NCBI GenBank assembly: GCA_051453625.1
Contig: JBOZIK010000001.1
Coordinates: 214,667,914-214,731,913, forward strand
DNA from: Welwitschia mirabilis
Taxonomy: Eukaryota > Gnetophyta > Gnetopsida > Welwitschiales
Direction: 5' to 3'
Length of the DNA stretch: 64,000 nt
Position numbers and translations under genes: made by a program. The number at the start of each line of letters is the position of its first letter. The first letter of the stretch is position 1. The notes beneath the pieces are model-generated. The model ran no database searches. It was given only the letters and a program-made list of their open reading frames with translations, and had not been told where the DNA came from. This document shows positions 35,939 through 47,049 of this stretch, in pieces.

Positions 35939-36910
35939 TATCTTAAGAAATCATATTTAAAGTCAATTGGAAGAGGCTTAAGTTTTATAAGGGCTTCATC
36001 ATAAGTAATAATATATAANNNNNNNNNNNNNNNNNNNNNNNNNNNNNNNNNNNNNNNNNNNNNNNNNNNNNNNNNNNNNNNNNNNNNNNNNNNNNNNNNN
36101 NNNNNNNNNNNNNNNNNNATTGGATGGACCTCTTGTCCTTTAATCTTTCATCATAAGAACATAATATACAAATGATGAATCAGAAGTAAGGATAAGGGAG
36201 GTATTTATAGATTTACATTGGAGATTCTAGAACTATAACCCTAGAAGTTAGAAAAGAAACCCTAACTACCCAAGTGATTTACATGAACTCATTACAAGAT
36301 AATTTAGTCTCATTTATAAAAAATAGTTGTTGTCTTGACTATTATAGGGATGACACCAGGAACAAATCCTAATAACAATAGATAATTCATCAACCTATGG
36401 CTCTGTAATTGGCCTCATAGTTAGTTCCAAATGCATCATTGTTCCTTATATCATGGGTATAACATTGGGAATAACATCTCATTAGAAAGGGTGCTTATTG
36501 ACTCTAATATCTAGTCCAAGTTATTATTACAATAGGCTAATATAATGTTGTTATTCTGTCTATCATGCGAATAATAGTGAAGTGACATCTTTCCAAAGCT
36601 TTCCAGCTAAAGCAAATCAGCCTTTTTTATCATTAATCTTTCTCTAATATACTAAGTACCAGAACATGCCTGAAATGCCTCCAGATATGCTAATAATTAT
36701 ATGTTTTCATGATTATTTCATTGACTCTCTATAATCATTAGAATTGCATCTAAATCTATATAATTATCCTGCAAAAGTACTCTGAATACACCATTAAATT
36801 TCTACAAATTAGCATTGCAACACTAATAATATCCTAAGAAATCATATTTAAAGTCAATTGGAAGAGGCTTAAGTTTTATAAGGGCTTCATCATAAGTAAC
36901 AATATATAAT
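35228..36910 (-). repeat. 791-bp block present on both sides of a 100-N gap
   Basis: 35228-36018 and 36119-36910 are near-identical (about 95-96% by eye), the left copy ending and the right copy starting at the gap edges. The block covers the end of alpha LTR copy 5 plus 80 bases of element E coding sequence. A genuine event would have to duplicate the junction of an inserted LTR with its target; an unmerged haplotype or contig overlap explains it more easily. Confidence 0.8.
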
Positions 36911-37130
36911 TCTTTTTCCTAAGGAAAATTTAATGCATTTTCCTTATGGAAGTAAGTGGAAGATCCTTGGTCATCAAGAAGGCTTTCTATTCTATCCATG
37001 CGTTCTATTTTATTATCATTATAAGATAATTTTATGGCATTAAAAATAACTAATTTTATTTTCATATTATCAAAATATGTTTTCATAAAACCATTCTTAC
37101 AATTGATTAAGGTGTTTAAGGATGCTAGGA
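36830..37130 (-). pseudogene. Protease-RT linker of element E
   Basis: Minus-strand frame, open for most of its length: FLASLNTLINCKNGFMKTYF (37065-37125), then NMKIKLVIFNAIKLSY, KIERMDRIESLLDD, and ALIKLKPLPIDFKYDFLGYY (36835-36890). The last block is the conserved 'LELKPLPSNLKYAFLG' sequence that comes directly before the RT domain in Athila-like elements. The following residues, which should begin RT, are replaced by the alpha LTR. Confidence 0.75.
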
Positions 37131-37480
37131 AAGGTCATTTTAAGATGATAGGCACTAACTAGTATGTTGTATTCATCATGTCTAAAACCACAAAATTCAC
37201 TAAGATGTAATATATCTTAATCCTAATAATGACATTCTTAATAACTATTAATAGGATTTTCATAGAATTATTATTGAGTTAGAATTGGAGTTTTGTGTTA
37301 TTAAGCCCTTTCAAGCATAATTCTTTGTAGGATCTATAGGCAACCAATTTTACACTAGCTACTAAGCCCAACAAGGCTTGGTAAAGTTGCTTGTTTTCAA
37401 TGGTAATAGCAATGGTAGAACATATAAGATCTTTGCATTTAGGCAAAAATTGATTTTGAAGAATTACACTAGCCTACTAT
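37131..37480 (-). pseudogene. Decayed aspartic protease of element E
   Basis: The minus strand reads FLPKCKDLICSTIAITIENK, then QALLGLVASVKLVAY and YKELCLKGL, the counterpart of 'LPPKCKDPG.FTI.CTIGN...ALLDLGASVNLLPYSVYEELGLGEL'. It ends with VNFVVLDM and VPIILK.PFLAS (37125-37200). The catalytic Asp is replaced by Gly (ALLGLVAS instead of ALLDLGAS; 37351-37377), so the protease was dead before or soon after fixation. Stops are few. Confidence 0.75.
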
Positions 37481-38399
37481 GTTAGAAAGGATTTACTTTT
37501 TATGTTTATGAATCTTTTCATCACATATGAATCTTTGAGGAACTTTTCATAAGAAATAACTTTCTTAATGGCTCCTAAGAAGGGGATATTTATCTTAATT
37601 TCTTTAAAAAAATTTAAAACCTTTAATTATCTTTTCATGATGTTATCCTTCTTAAGCTGTTAGGGGAAAGGTAAAGGCTCTCTATAGATGGCAAAAGGTT
37701 TCTCTGTCAGTTAAAATTTTTTTTTTTTGGGGTCTCCTATGGAAGTTGATTTTTCATTTGTTATGTTCAACTTGGATTAATTTTTTAATGCTTTTCCACT
37801 ATTAAAATTAATGTCTCTAATTTTTTGATGTGTATAAGCTTCAATCCTTTAGTGACCCTTACTCTATTAAAGTTTGGCTATCAACTCATAGAGAGCTTTC
37901 TTGGTTTTCTTTAGTTTAGAGAAAAGAGAATTTGTTGAAGAATCTTGGTATTGATTTGAATGGTTTATTTAAGTTTCCCTCAAATGGAGTAATGTTGCTT
38001 AAGGTCTATTTTATAATCATGATTAATTTATATTTGATTATGATTAAGCTATGCTTTTTTATTTATGAATTTTTTTAATGATTTCTCCAAGGGTTTGGAT
38101 GATAAAGGTTTTTAGTAGTTTGATGAAAACAAATGGGTCAATGATTAATTAAATGAATTTTTTAACTAGTTATCATGAATTTAATTATAAAAGTTATTTT
38201 ACTTATAAGAATTATTGGGGTAATTCCTCCACCTAGGGTTATAGGTATTGGAACATGGGTCATTTTTCAAGTTCTACCACTAGTGTCCTATTGCATTAAC
38301 TTGTTAATTTATTATTTAATGAAATAGGGGAATGGATGAATACCAAATATTTTATGCATGTCTCTATGAAAACTAGGCATTTAGGTTTTGTGATCATAG

Positions 38400-39200
38400 G
38401 AAAAGATGAGATAGATAGCAATTATACTCTTCTTATTAACTCATTTATCCTATTACTAACTTCACTTGACTTTTCTCAATTTTTAGAGCTTTCTACTATA
38501 ATTTTGAGATAGTTCCAAACTTTGTCTAAGGTCATACTAAAGAAAATTCTCCTACTTATCATCTCTACTAATTGCCTATTATTTATAGACAACCCATTAT
38601 AAAATAACACAATTTTTCTTTCTAGCTTGAATCCATGCTATACACGCTTTTTTAGCAAATCCTTAAAAATATTTAAGGATTAGAAAAATGTCTATGATCC
38701 TTTTGTTAATAATTCATTATCTTATTTCTTAAGACAATTAGCTTATAGTTTGGGAAAAATTTTGATATGAAGACCTTGTTTAAATCTAATTAGGATCTAA
38801 TGGATAAGGACTTAAGAGTATAAGGTCATGATATAGCCTTTTCTTTTAAGGAGAATGAAAAAATAGTGAGCCTAAGAATGTTGTAAGTATTTAGATATTA
38901 GATACAATTGATAATACACAATTAAATTCTTTAAGATGTATGGGTCCTTTGATTCTAAGCAATGAAAGTAAGGTAATAACTAGATTGTGAGTGGTTTGAA
39001 TTATATCCTTTAAACTCTAGGAAGTTGTACTATCTATAAAGAGGTTCCTAAGAATTTATCTTATAGGTAGTCATAAAGGGTCTACTTAAGGGATTATTGG
39101 TCATATTTCTTTGGTTTTTAGCTATTTTTGGACTAAGGTAGATGGGATTTAGTTAGTATATTAGTTTTGCTTTAACCATGGTATATTAAAAGGATGTTGA
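38400..39200 (-). pseudogene. Decayed gag of element E
   Basis: Two hallmark blocks of Athila-like Gag survive on the minus strand. PYFHCLESKDPYILK (38923-38972) matches 'PTFHGLESENPYKHLKEF'. IVLFYNGLSINNRQLVEM followed by SMTLDKVWNYLKIIVESS (38490-38613) matches 'FY.GL....R..VE...GG.F......EA...L..IAE.S'. Upstream, TTYKINS and EPLYR near 39040-39090 fit the N-terminal 'YM.P.R....SCI' area loosely. The rest is broken. The capsid function and RNA packaging role are those of the family. Confidence 0.7.
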
Positions 39201-39759
39201 ATACTAGATTAGAAATTTTAGTTTTACTAAGAGGTAAAGGTTTGTTCTCTTTGTGTTTCATAATGTGGCTAGTCTTTGAATGGGATTCTCTATTCTTTAT
39301 TTCTTCCGGTATTGGAGGTCCATGTTATTAAGAGGATTTCTAATTAATATACCTCATTTATCTTAAATCCATAACATGCAAGATTTTGATAATCTTTGAA
39401 AAAAAATATCAAAGGTTTATTATGTTTACACATAATCCAAGAAACAGGGTATAAAAAAATTATATGAAAAATAGAAATCTTAAAAAGTTAAACTAAAACT
39501 TATGAAAAGGAAATCCTAGATATTTTCTTATTTTTAGTGTTTTATAATAAGAAAATTACTAAATAGAAAATTAGACTACTAAACTAAAATTATAGGAAGT
39601 AAAATAAACCACATAAAGTGAGTTAATATTTAGTTTTTCATCCTTGGTCATAACTTAAAAAAAAATTATTAGACTTATAACACAATTTTTTGATATGAAA
39701 CATAGATCTAGATAGAGTAGAAAAACTAAAGAAAACATTAAACTAGACTAGTATAGATA

Positions 39760-39985
39760 TCATTGAAAGTATATTAGTACCAACCATTAGAAAGTAAAAG
39801 AAAATTAAAGGGAAAAAAGGACAAGTTTAGGTATTAATAGAAAGGAATAGTATCCATTACTAAAAAGAAAATAAAAGAAAATAAACACACCAAAAAAAAG
39901 AAGGAAAAAATCATTTTAGGTTTTAATAGAGAGAACTAATAACAACTACTAAAAAGACTTAAAATAAAAAACTAAACTAAAATCT
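39760..39985 (-). repeat. Degenerate tandem repeats in the leader of element E
   Basis: About three units of 65-75 bp, each with the theme 'ttaggt.ttaatagaaag.a.tagtaccaactactaaaaag..aaaata' (partial consensus). They lie between PBS and gag, where RNA packaging and dimer signals sit in retroelements. A related but more decayed series is present at 1345-1520. Confidence 0.5.
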
Positions 39986-40034
39986 TGTAAGAAAGTAAAA
40001 ATTGTGCTTCTCATGAGAAGCTATCATGCCATTA

Positions 40035-40053
40035 TCCCTCGAAACAGTGCCAA
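40035..40053 (-). other. Primer-binding site of element E
   Basis: Minus strand TTGGCACTGTTTCGAGGGA against TTGGCGCCGTTGCCGGGGA: 14 of 19 identical, with four of the five changes C-to-T or G-to-A. It lies 12 bp inside the LTR boundary (TGTAGTAC on the plus strand at 40066). Confidence 0.75.
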
Positions 40054-40065
40054 AAACTAATCTTT

Positions 40066-41251
40066 TGTAGTACAATTAACTGAAATAAACTAGGTAAGAA
40101 TCTAGTATCATTCTTTCATAGGGATAATTATGGTGAACTTAATATGAATTTTATAGGTTTTTTAAATCTTATAATTACAATCGAAGAAATAATAAAAGAA
40201 AGAAAGAGAGATTAAGAGAATGGTGTTGAAACTTCATTAGAGAGGTAAAAAAGTAAATAAGCATCAAGGTATAACTTGATTTGTTCTTTAGCACTCCTTT
40301 AATCCATATATATCCTATTCATTACTAAAACATAATTCAACTATCAAGTCATAATGGCTTAGGTTATGGTGACATAATCTCATTTACTATATAAGGATTA
40401 ATGAATTTAGAGTTACTTGGTCCTTTGCAGATCTTAAATAAGCATGAAAAGTAAGGATTTAAACTACTCAAAATATTTCAAATAAAAGAGACTTAAACCA
40501 ATTAAATAAGAAATTTACTTAGATAATAATATAATTTACCAACTTAATTATTACTTAATAATTACTAGTACAAATTTATTTGCAACTTAAAATCAAAACA
40601 AAATAACTACTTGTATTAAATCAAAAACACACACATTGCATAAGTGAAAGAAGGAAGATGATAAGAATTTCTTATCCTATTCCTAAAGCAATCTTTCTCC
40701 CAAAGAAAGTGCTCAGAAGGCCATGTTAACTTGATACTTTAAAGGTTATATCACTTCACTAAAGTAAAATATTTTTATAAATGAGGGATAAAGGCCCTTT
40801 TATAGGTGAAGGTAGGGTTGAGATAGTTGAGAGCCTTTGGCTTATATTAGTAGGTAGAATCTTCATCATTTATCATTATGTAGAAAAGACTCTATCTTAT
40901 ATCATTTGATAGAGATTATTATATAGCATCATGTAGATATGATTTTATCCTATAGAATTAGGTAGAATATTGATCATTTAGCATTTGGTGCAGGTTATCT
41001 TATAGCATTTAGTGTAAGTTATCATATATCATTAAGTGGAACATTCATCATAATAAATTCTACATGTGGTTTTTAGAACCAAGTTATTCTACCAGTTAGT
41101 TTTATCATCACATTTTTCCAATGCCACCTTTACATATCTTTCAATGCTATTACTTCATATCACCACCCCATGTCTCCATTACCATTATTCTTTTGTGTGG
41201 AATTATGTCCATCTTTAGCCATGTGTTTCAAGACATGGTTAATGATCTACA
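40066..41251 (-). repeat. LTR of element E ('beta' family), copy 2
   Basis: 1186 bp beginning TGTAGTAC and ending GATCTACA on the plus strand, giving short inverted ends TGTAG/CTACA. It is related to 1626-2570 and 60687-61920 along most of its length ('ctagtatcattctttcata', 'tatggtgacataatctcat', 'agtgctcagaaggccatgt'). The PBS on its left shows it is the 5' LTR of the minus-strand element E. The right end is the best guess from the inverted ends. Confidence 0.65.
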
Positions 41252-42034
41252 ATTATTATTGAGAAAATAATATACTTAATTTTTATTTTAAAACTAGTTA
41301 AAGACGTATTTTATGTTTAAAATAATTAAATTAATGTATTCATTTATAATAAACTAGCTAGAAACACTTGACATAAATGTTAATTTTTACATGTTAATGA
41401 TAGTTTTATCATACTTAGAGGTGTACCTCATTTTACTTTAGATTCCTCTCGTTATAAAGGTTTCATTTGTGAACCATCAACCTTGATTTTACTGTAAGTG
41501 GTAGGACCTATTAGATAGGACATAGACCATTAAGCAACTTTGCCCCTAATGTGGTAATCCCCAAGATAGATTAGGAAGGATTATCAATAGTGTTTTAATA
41601 ATATAATATTATATTTCATTTTTCTTTTGATAATACTTTTCTTTTTCTTTTTTGCTTTATATTTTTTCCCTCACAAATATGAAAAGATATTTTATTCACT
41701 ATTTAAGTACTAATAACTCATAGCCTTAATAAAAATGAAGTTGATTAAGAAACAAAGCATACAACATAAATAATTTAATTAAGAACATTTTCCTCTCCTA
41801 GAATGAGAGTTCATAGGAATTTTAATGCCTTTTAATTAGCTAAAATCCAATTAATCATCCATAAACTACAAAAGCCTAAAATTCTTAAAGATACTACATG
41901 ATGAAAAACTAAAGTAAAATCAAGCTAATTAATGTTAAAAAAGAGAAACTATTTGAATAATTACATTCACATAAGGGTAAGTGGTGGATATCTCTTCAAG
42001 AAAAGAAAATCTACTAAATCAATTACTACAAGTA
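41252..42034. other. Flank between element E and the copia element
   Basis: AT-rich, no coding motif. Its last 230 bases (41804-42039) recur almost unchanged at 51206-51440. Confidence 0.6.
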
Positions 42035-42039
42035 GAATG

Positions 42040-43314
42040 TGAAGGATCTAGAACACTAGAGAAAGGGGGAGTGAATAGGATTTAAAAATTTAAACAGATA
42101 TATTCATAAGCTATCATCGCAAGAAATGAGTACTAAATATTTGTGCAAAAAAAAATTGAAAATAATCTTAGAGTAAAGAACTAAGAACATAAAAGTACCA
42201 ATGAATATGGACATATAATTTATAGTGGTTTGAGAAACCCCCTAATTTACTCTTGGAGATTAGCTTATACTCAAGCTTGTTCTAGATCTTTGTTAATCAC
42301 TTCTAGGTATTCCAGATTCATTTGTAACCTTTACAATTAGACTTTTTTAAGGCCCAGTCTCAACCTTTAGAAAGAATGCAATGTAGTAAATAATGGGGTG
42401 CCATAATGCATAAGTTCCATCAGATCTCTAGTTTAAGAATGATATTGTTATAGTACTTGAGATGATAGTATAATCCACAAATGTATGGTGCAATTGATTG
42501 ATCAAGTACAAATGATAAAAATAACTCTTCATTCATCTTTGATCAGATAGAGGATGTGCTAATGAGTTTTACAATGATTTTAAAAGTTCAACGCAAAATT
42601 TGTATAGGGATTTTGACTCTTAGAAAATATATAGGAGAAGCTTTTTAGGGTTTTAACAAGTGAAAATATTCTCCAACAGATAAAAACAGCATCCAAATCA
42701 TTAAAAAACTCCATTTCCATCATGAATAGTCAACTCCTCGAAATGTCTAATTGATTTCACCTAGTGCCATCACTAAAGTCGATTGCCTTCATCTTATTCT
42801 AGGCAACTTGATTTTCTTATAGCTTCATATTCAGTTAACCCCTCAGGATCCAGTTGACTACCTGTCTGGTCACCTACATATTTAACCTGTCAACCCCATG
42901 TCAAAAATATTTTTATGACCCAAGCTCAGTTGACCCCATAAAAGTTTGATCATCCTCTTAATTAATAAAGAATGGAAACATCACTCTAAGTCCATTCAAC
43001 CCCTATGAAATCTAATTGGTTCCTTGATGATTAGATGTAAAATATTTAATGCTCAAATCTGGTTAACCCCTTTAGAATCTAGTTAACCCCTCTATAATTA
43101 GTTTGTAATACTTTATGATTCAATTGCCATTTACCCTTTAGGAATCTAGTTGAGCCTTTTGAGGATATTAAAACTATCACATTTAGGTTCGATTTATGAT
43201 AAAATGTTTTAGCTTTTGATCTACAAGGATTAATATTTTCTACACAAGATACAATATGTTTTTCTAAACAAAAAATGTTAGTTTAACATCAACTTGATAA
43301 ATATTAACTCAATA
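42040..43314 (-). repeat. 3' LTR of the copia element
   Basis: 1275 bp, plus-strand ends TGAAGGAT and ACTCAATA. On the minus strand it starts TATTGAGT, a decayed TGTTGAGT. It contains a minus-strand TATA-like box (CTATATATTT, 42624-42634) that is also present in the other LTR, and a run of 'gttaaccccT/ctagttgac' subrepeats at 42836-43165. The PPT is directly to its right. Confidence 0.9.
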
Positions 43315-43315
43315 A

Positions 43316-43327
43316 TCTCCCCCTTTG
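43316..43327 (-). other. Polypurine tract of the copia element
   Basis: Minus strand CAAAGGGGGAGA, one base before the 3' LTR. It is the standard plant copia PPT and gives the primer for plus-strand DNA synthesis. Confidence 0.9.
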
Positions 43328-43699
43328 ACATTGATGGTAAACTATACTTATTTGAAAATATTAACTGGAAAAAATCCTTCTTAGATAATGCCCATTAAAT
43401 CTGTAAAAGAGTATTAAGCATTTATATCCAATTAAACATTTATAAAGGGATTCTAATTTAAGCAATAAATAGAACAATTTATAGTATAGTTTAAGAGGCA
43501 TGAAAAATTCATAATATATGTGACAAAAGTTATAAGTTAACCATTAAGATGTAAGAAAATATATGGTTCATGATAAAGTAAATGTGCATTAAATAGAAGA
43601 CAATAGTAATACCAAATGCATTTTGTTACTTAATATTGAGTAGTACAATAGAAAGGTACTCATAAAAAGCAATTACAATTGGTAGAAACTAAGAAGTAC

Positions 43700-45000
43700 T
43701 ACTAAAAACAACTAAAAAAGTATGATACCATATAATAAAAGCTATAAATATAACTAATTGTTTCTTTCCCTTTTGACATCAATGACAAAGGAGAAAAGAA
43801 AAACAAGCACAACATGAAAAACAATAAAGAAGACAGGATCTCAATTAGATTCCTCTTCCACTTACTCCTCAAATTCTTCTTCAGAATCTTATTCTTCTTC
43901 TTCTTCTTATTCTTTGGCTGCCTTTTATGTTGAGATACCGACTTCCTTATAAGTGTCAGCGATCTCATATCCTATTGTAATTAGAGCTTCTTTCATTTAC
44001 CTCATACAAGAATCTCTCCTCTTTAAGTATGAAAGAGCCTCTTTAGGAGAAGCTTACTTAGAAGAAGAAGACTTAAAGGATTTCTTAGATCTAGTAAAAA
44101 TATGCATGTAAGACAAAGTAATTGTCCAATGGCTGATATAGGATTAAGGGTTTCTAACTTTTGATGAAACTGAACTCTATAATGGTGACAGATATTAACA
44201 ATCAACACTAGATAGGAAATAGCCCTAATCTTGTGATAGTCTAAATAGGAGACCATATTTTTAAACATAATAAAAAAGCATCAATAATATGCTGATTTTT
44301 ACCAAATACATCAAATAAGCTTTATAGTTAAAGGTCTCATCATGATGACCTACCAAAGGTAAGAAATTATAAGTAAAAACAAAGTGTAAAAACTGATACT
44401 TTAGGGTAAGAAAAGAAGTGGAGATGGTGTTTTTTCCACCTATGAAACTTACCATAAAGTTATCTTATTACCTCTACCTTATCCTTCATGGAATCACGAA
44501 GAAACCAAAATTTCTCATAATCTTCTTTAGGGAGATTTGCAATGGCAGTGATGATATTTATAGCAACCTTGATTCTCTTTTCCAAAATAAGGATTATTAA
44601 GATACTAGAGTTTACATCAAAAGAGGCATTTTAGTAGAACATCCTAGTGAGAAAAAGGTAGGATAGCCTTGAAACATTAATAAAATAGAAATGATCAAGC
44701 TCATTTAAGAGCCTTACCACATCTTAGATGTCCCTTAGTTTTCCAAAAGCAACAGGTCATTCTTGACACACGGGTTTCATTCAAACTTCTCTGTAAACTT
44801 TTCAATGTCCTCATTAGATATTATAGAGTAAAAATACCTTAGATCTTTATTTATAGCTCCTTTTATCACCTTATTAAGGAACTCTTTACCATTGAAAACA
44901 CATGGCAACTTATTGAAGATAAAAATACCTAAAAAAGAAAGCTAGATCTGAAAGAGATAGGTGACTAGAAAAAAATGAAAATGGTTTGGGATCCACAAGA
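43700..45000 (-). pseudogene. Additional 3' reading frame of the copia element
   Basis: Between RNase H and the PPT lies about 1.9 kb that copia elements of most lineages lack. The best-preserved part runs across two overlapping frames (44261-44455 and 44023-44268): LKYQFLHFVFTYNFLPLVGH, then HDETFNYKAYLMYLVK, then, after a frameshift, MVSYLDYHKIRAISYLVLIV and CHHYRVQFHQKLETLNP. A basic Lys-rich and Glu-rich tail follows toward 43850, and a hydrophobic stretch (VFFIVFHVVLVFLFSFVI, about 43800). It resembles the plant transposon-associated domain found after pol in several plant retroelements. SIRE-type elements carry an env-like frame here; whether this is homologous to it I cannot say. Confidence 0.55.
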
Positions 45001-45239
45001 TTTTATAAGAGAGGGTGATTGAGTTAGATTTGATTAAAAAAATTAGATCTATTATCTTATCTTCTACAGTATAATCCTAGAGGTCTGATTAACTAAGTTA
45101 TGATCTGGTCAATCTGTTGAGACTCAAATCAAAATACTTTAGGTTCAGATAACTGGGTTTTTAGATTAGTCAACTAGATCTTTGATCTGGTTGTTCACCC
45201 TAAAATCATTCAGAGGATAGCGAGATAACCCCTAGTTTA

Positions 45240-45790
45240 TTTTAAAGTCTTAGAAAGTTATCAATGTTTAGGAGTTTAGTAAAAATATTGACAAGTTATC
45301 TATCACTACTAATAAAATTTATTGAAATATTACCTGTTTTCACTTGATCTCTAAGGAAATGATGTCTTAGTTTAATGTGTTTAGTTCTAGAATGTTGAAT
45401 AGGATTTTTAGAAATATTAATTATACTTGTATTATCATAAAAGATTGGAACCTGTTCAAAATCTACACCAAAATCTTTTAACATTTCCTTCATCTAAAGA
45501 AGATGGGTATAACTCCCTGCTACTATATACTTTGCTACTACTATTAAAAAGGAGATAGAGTTTTTCTTTTTACTAGCCCATCCCACTAAGTAAGATTCTA
45601 AAAGAAAATAATTACTACTTATGCTTTTCTTATTATCTTTACATCTAACCTAATCTGCATCACTAAATCCTACAAATCAAAAGATGTTTTTGTTGGATAT
45701 CATAATCTAAAGTCACATGTGCCTTTTACATATCTTACCTTTTACATATCTTATAATTCTTGTGATAGCTTGGGGATGTAATTATTTTGA
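45240..45790 (-). pseudogene. Decayed RNase H of the copia element
   Basis: The minus strand reads GFSDADQVRCKDNKKSISSN (45605-45665), which is the copia RNase H start 'GYSDADWAG...DRKSTSG' with the catalytic Asp pair kept. It continues with YFLLESYLVGWASKKKNSIS, AKYIVAGSYTHLL, KEMLKDFGV...VPIFYDNTSIINISKNP (45380-45460), and HIKLRHHFLRDQV, then LVNIFTK. The last block is an open stretch of 65 codons. It would degrade the RNA strand of the RNA-DNA hybrid. Confidence 0.85.
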
Positions 45791-45794
45791 TTAG

Positions 45795-46790
45795 ACCTAG
45801 TATCTAGCACATACAACAATAGTAGACATTATATTAGGTCTACTTGTAATTAGATACAACAGACTTTCTATTATACTTCTATAAAGTTTTTGTTCTACAT
45901 ATTTTCCATGTTCATTAAAACTAACTTTACAAGAAGTAGATATAGGTATGTTAGTTGATTTTGCATTTTCTATCCCAAATTATTTGATCAAATCCTTTTC
46001 ATATTTAGATTAATATATGAAAATTCCATTTGTTATTTGTTTGATTTGTAGGCGAAGAAACATTCTTACTTCACTAAGCATACTTATCTCAAAATGTGCT
46101 ACTCTGATACTAGTAAATTCTTTTAATAAAACTTTGTTTAAGGTACTAAAATTATGTCATCTACATAAATTTGAATAATAATAAAGTCCTTTTTTAGATT
46201 CTTGACAAATAATGTTTTATCTACACTTCCATGAATATAACCATTTTCATTAATAAATGTAGTTAATTTTTTATACCAAGCTCTTAGAGCTTGCTTTAAA
46301 CCATATAAGGCCTTTTTAATTTTATATACATAGTTTGATTTGTATGGATCTATAAAACCTTAAGGTTATTCCACATAAAATCTTCCTTAAGGATTCCATT
46401 TAAAAAGGCATTTTTCACATCCATTTGATAAACTTTAATATTTTTAAAGGTTGTACAAGATAAAAACATTCTACTACTATCTAGCCTAGCTATATGAGCA
46501 AAAGTCTCACTTACATCAATACTTTCAATTTGGTTGTAGCGTTACATCACTAATATAGCTTTGTTCTTAATTATATTATTTTACTCATCACACTTATTTT
46601 TAAAGATCCATTTTATTCCAATAACATCTTTTTCCTTTGATCTTTCAACAAGATTTCACACATCATTCCTTTTGAATTGTTGTAACTCATCCTGCATGGC
46701 CATCATCCACTCTTCATGTGATTCTATCTCCTTAAATTTTTTAGGTCTCACTTAAGAGATATAACAAATATGATCATGCAAATTTTTCAT
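45795..46790 (-). pseudogene. Decayed reverse transcriptase of the copia element
   Basis: Blocks in order on the minus strand: the start FKEIESHEEWMMAMQDEL near 46690-46740 (family 'P..F.EA..D..W..AM.EEL'); KWIFKNKCDE; VSETFAHIARLDSSRMFLSC; KVYQMDVKNAFLNGILKED (46384-46436), the best known copia RT block with its Asp; and the catalytic QIYVDDII at 46150-46174, with YVDD (46156-46167) intact. After that come YEKDLIK, STNIPIS and LYRSIIESLLYLITSRPNIM (45830-45905). Stops and frameshifts occur throughout. Confidence 0.9.
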
Positions 46791-47042
46791 GGAGTTTCGT
46801 ATTTTAATATTTAAGCTAATGTTTCCAAGGATGGATCCTAAAGAATGATATTTTAGCTCTTTAAACTTTTTGGTAGTGAGTTCTTTATATTTCTCTTCTT
46901 TTTTTTTGGTTGAATCTTCTTTTATTGTGGAAGTGCTTGCAGATATGTTTTCTTCATCATTAAAAGGAAGAGGTCTTATGCTAACATCATCTATTTTTAC
47001 ATTTATAGACTCTTTCATAGTTAGGCTTTTTTTATTGAACAC
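46752..47042 (-). pseudogene. Integrase-RT spacer of the copia element
   Basis: An open stretch of 96 codons, rich in Lys, Glu and Ser/Thr (MFNKKSLTMKESINVKIDDV...KKEEKYKELTTKKFKEL...GSILGNISLNIK). In SIRE-like copia elements a charged, poorly conserved spacer of this kind lies between the integrase C-terminus and RT, and the end corresponds to '..I.G....V.TR.......' just before RT. Confidence 0.65.
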
Positions 47043-47049
47043 TCGATAA

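Larger units (their letters stand above)
36119..41251 (-). mobile_element. Athila-like gypsy element E, 5' half
   Basis: Minus-strand order: LTR (40066-41251), PBS (40035-40053), leader with tandem repeats, gag, protease, and the linker to RT, at which point (about 36840) it is cut by alpha LTR copy 5. The RT-integrase half is not found elsewhere in the window. Motifs are those of the Athila/Tat group of plant Ty3/gypsy. E is older than the inserted alpha LTR. Confidence 0.75.

Noticed and set aside
36119-36829. A separate additional alpha LTR insertion
   Set aside because: It is near-identical to 35228-35938 and starts at the gap edge, so I treat it as the same LTR represented twice.
46561-46755. 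Plus-strand open frame inside the copia RT
   Set aside because: It is the antisense shadow of the RT start and has no homologue-like motif. The same applies to 47428-47613 and 49306-49509.
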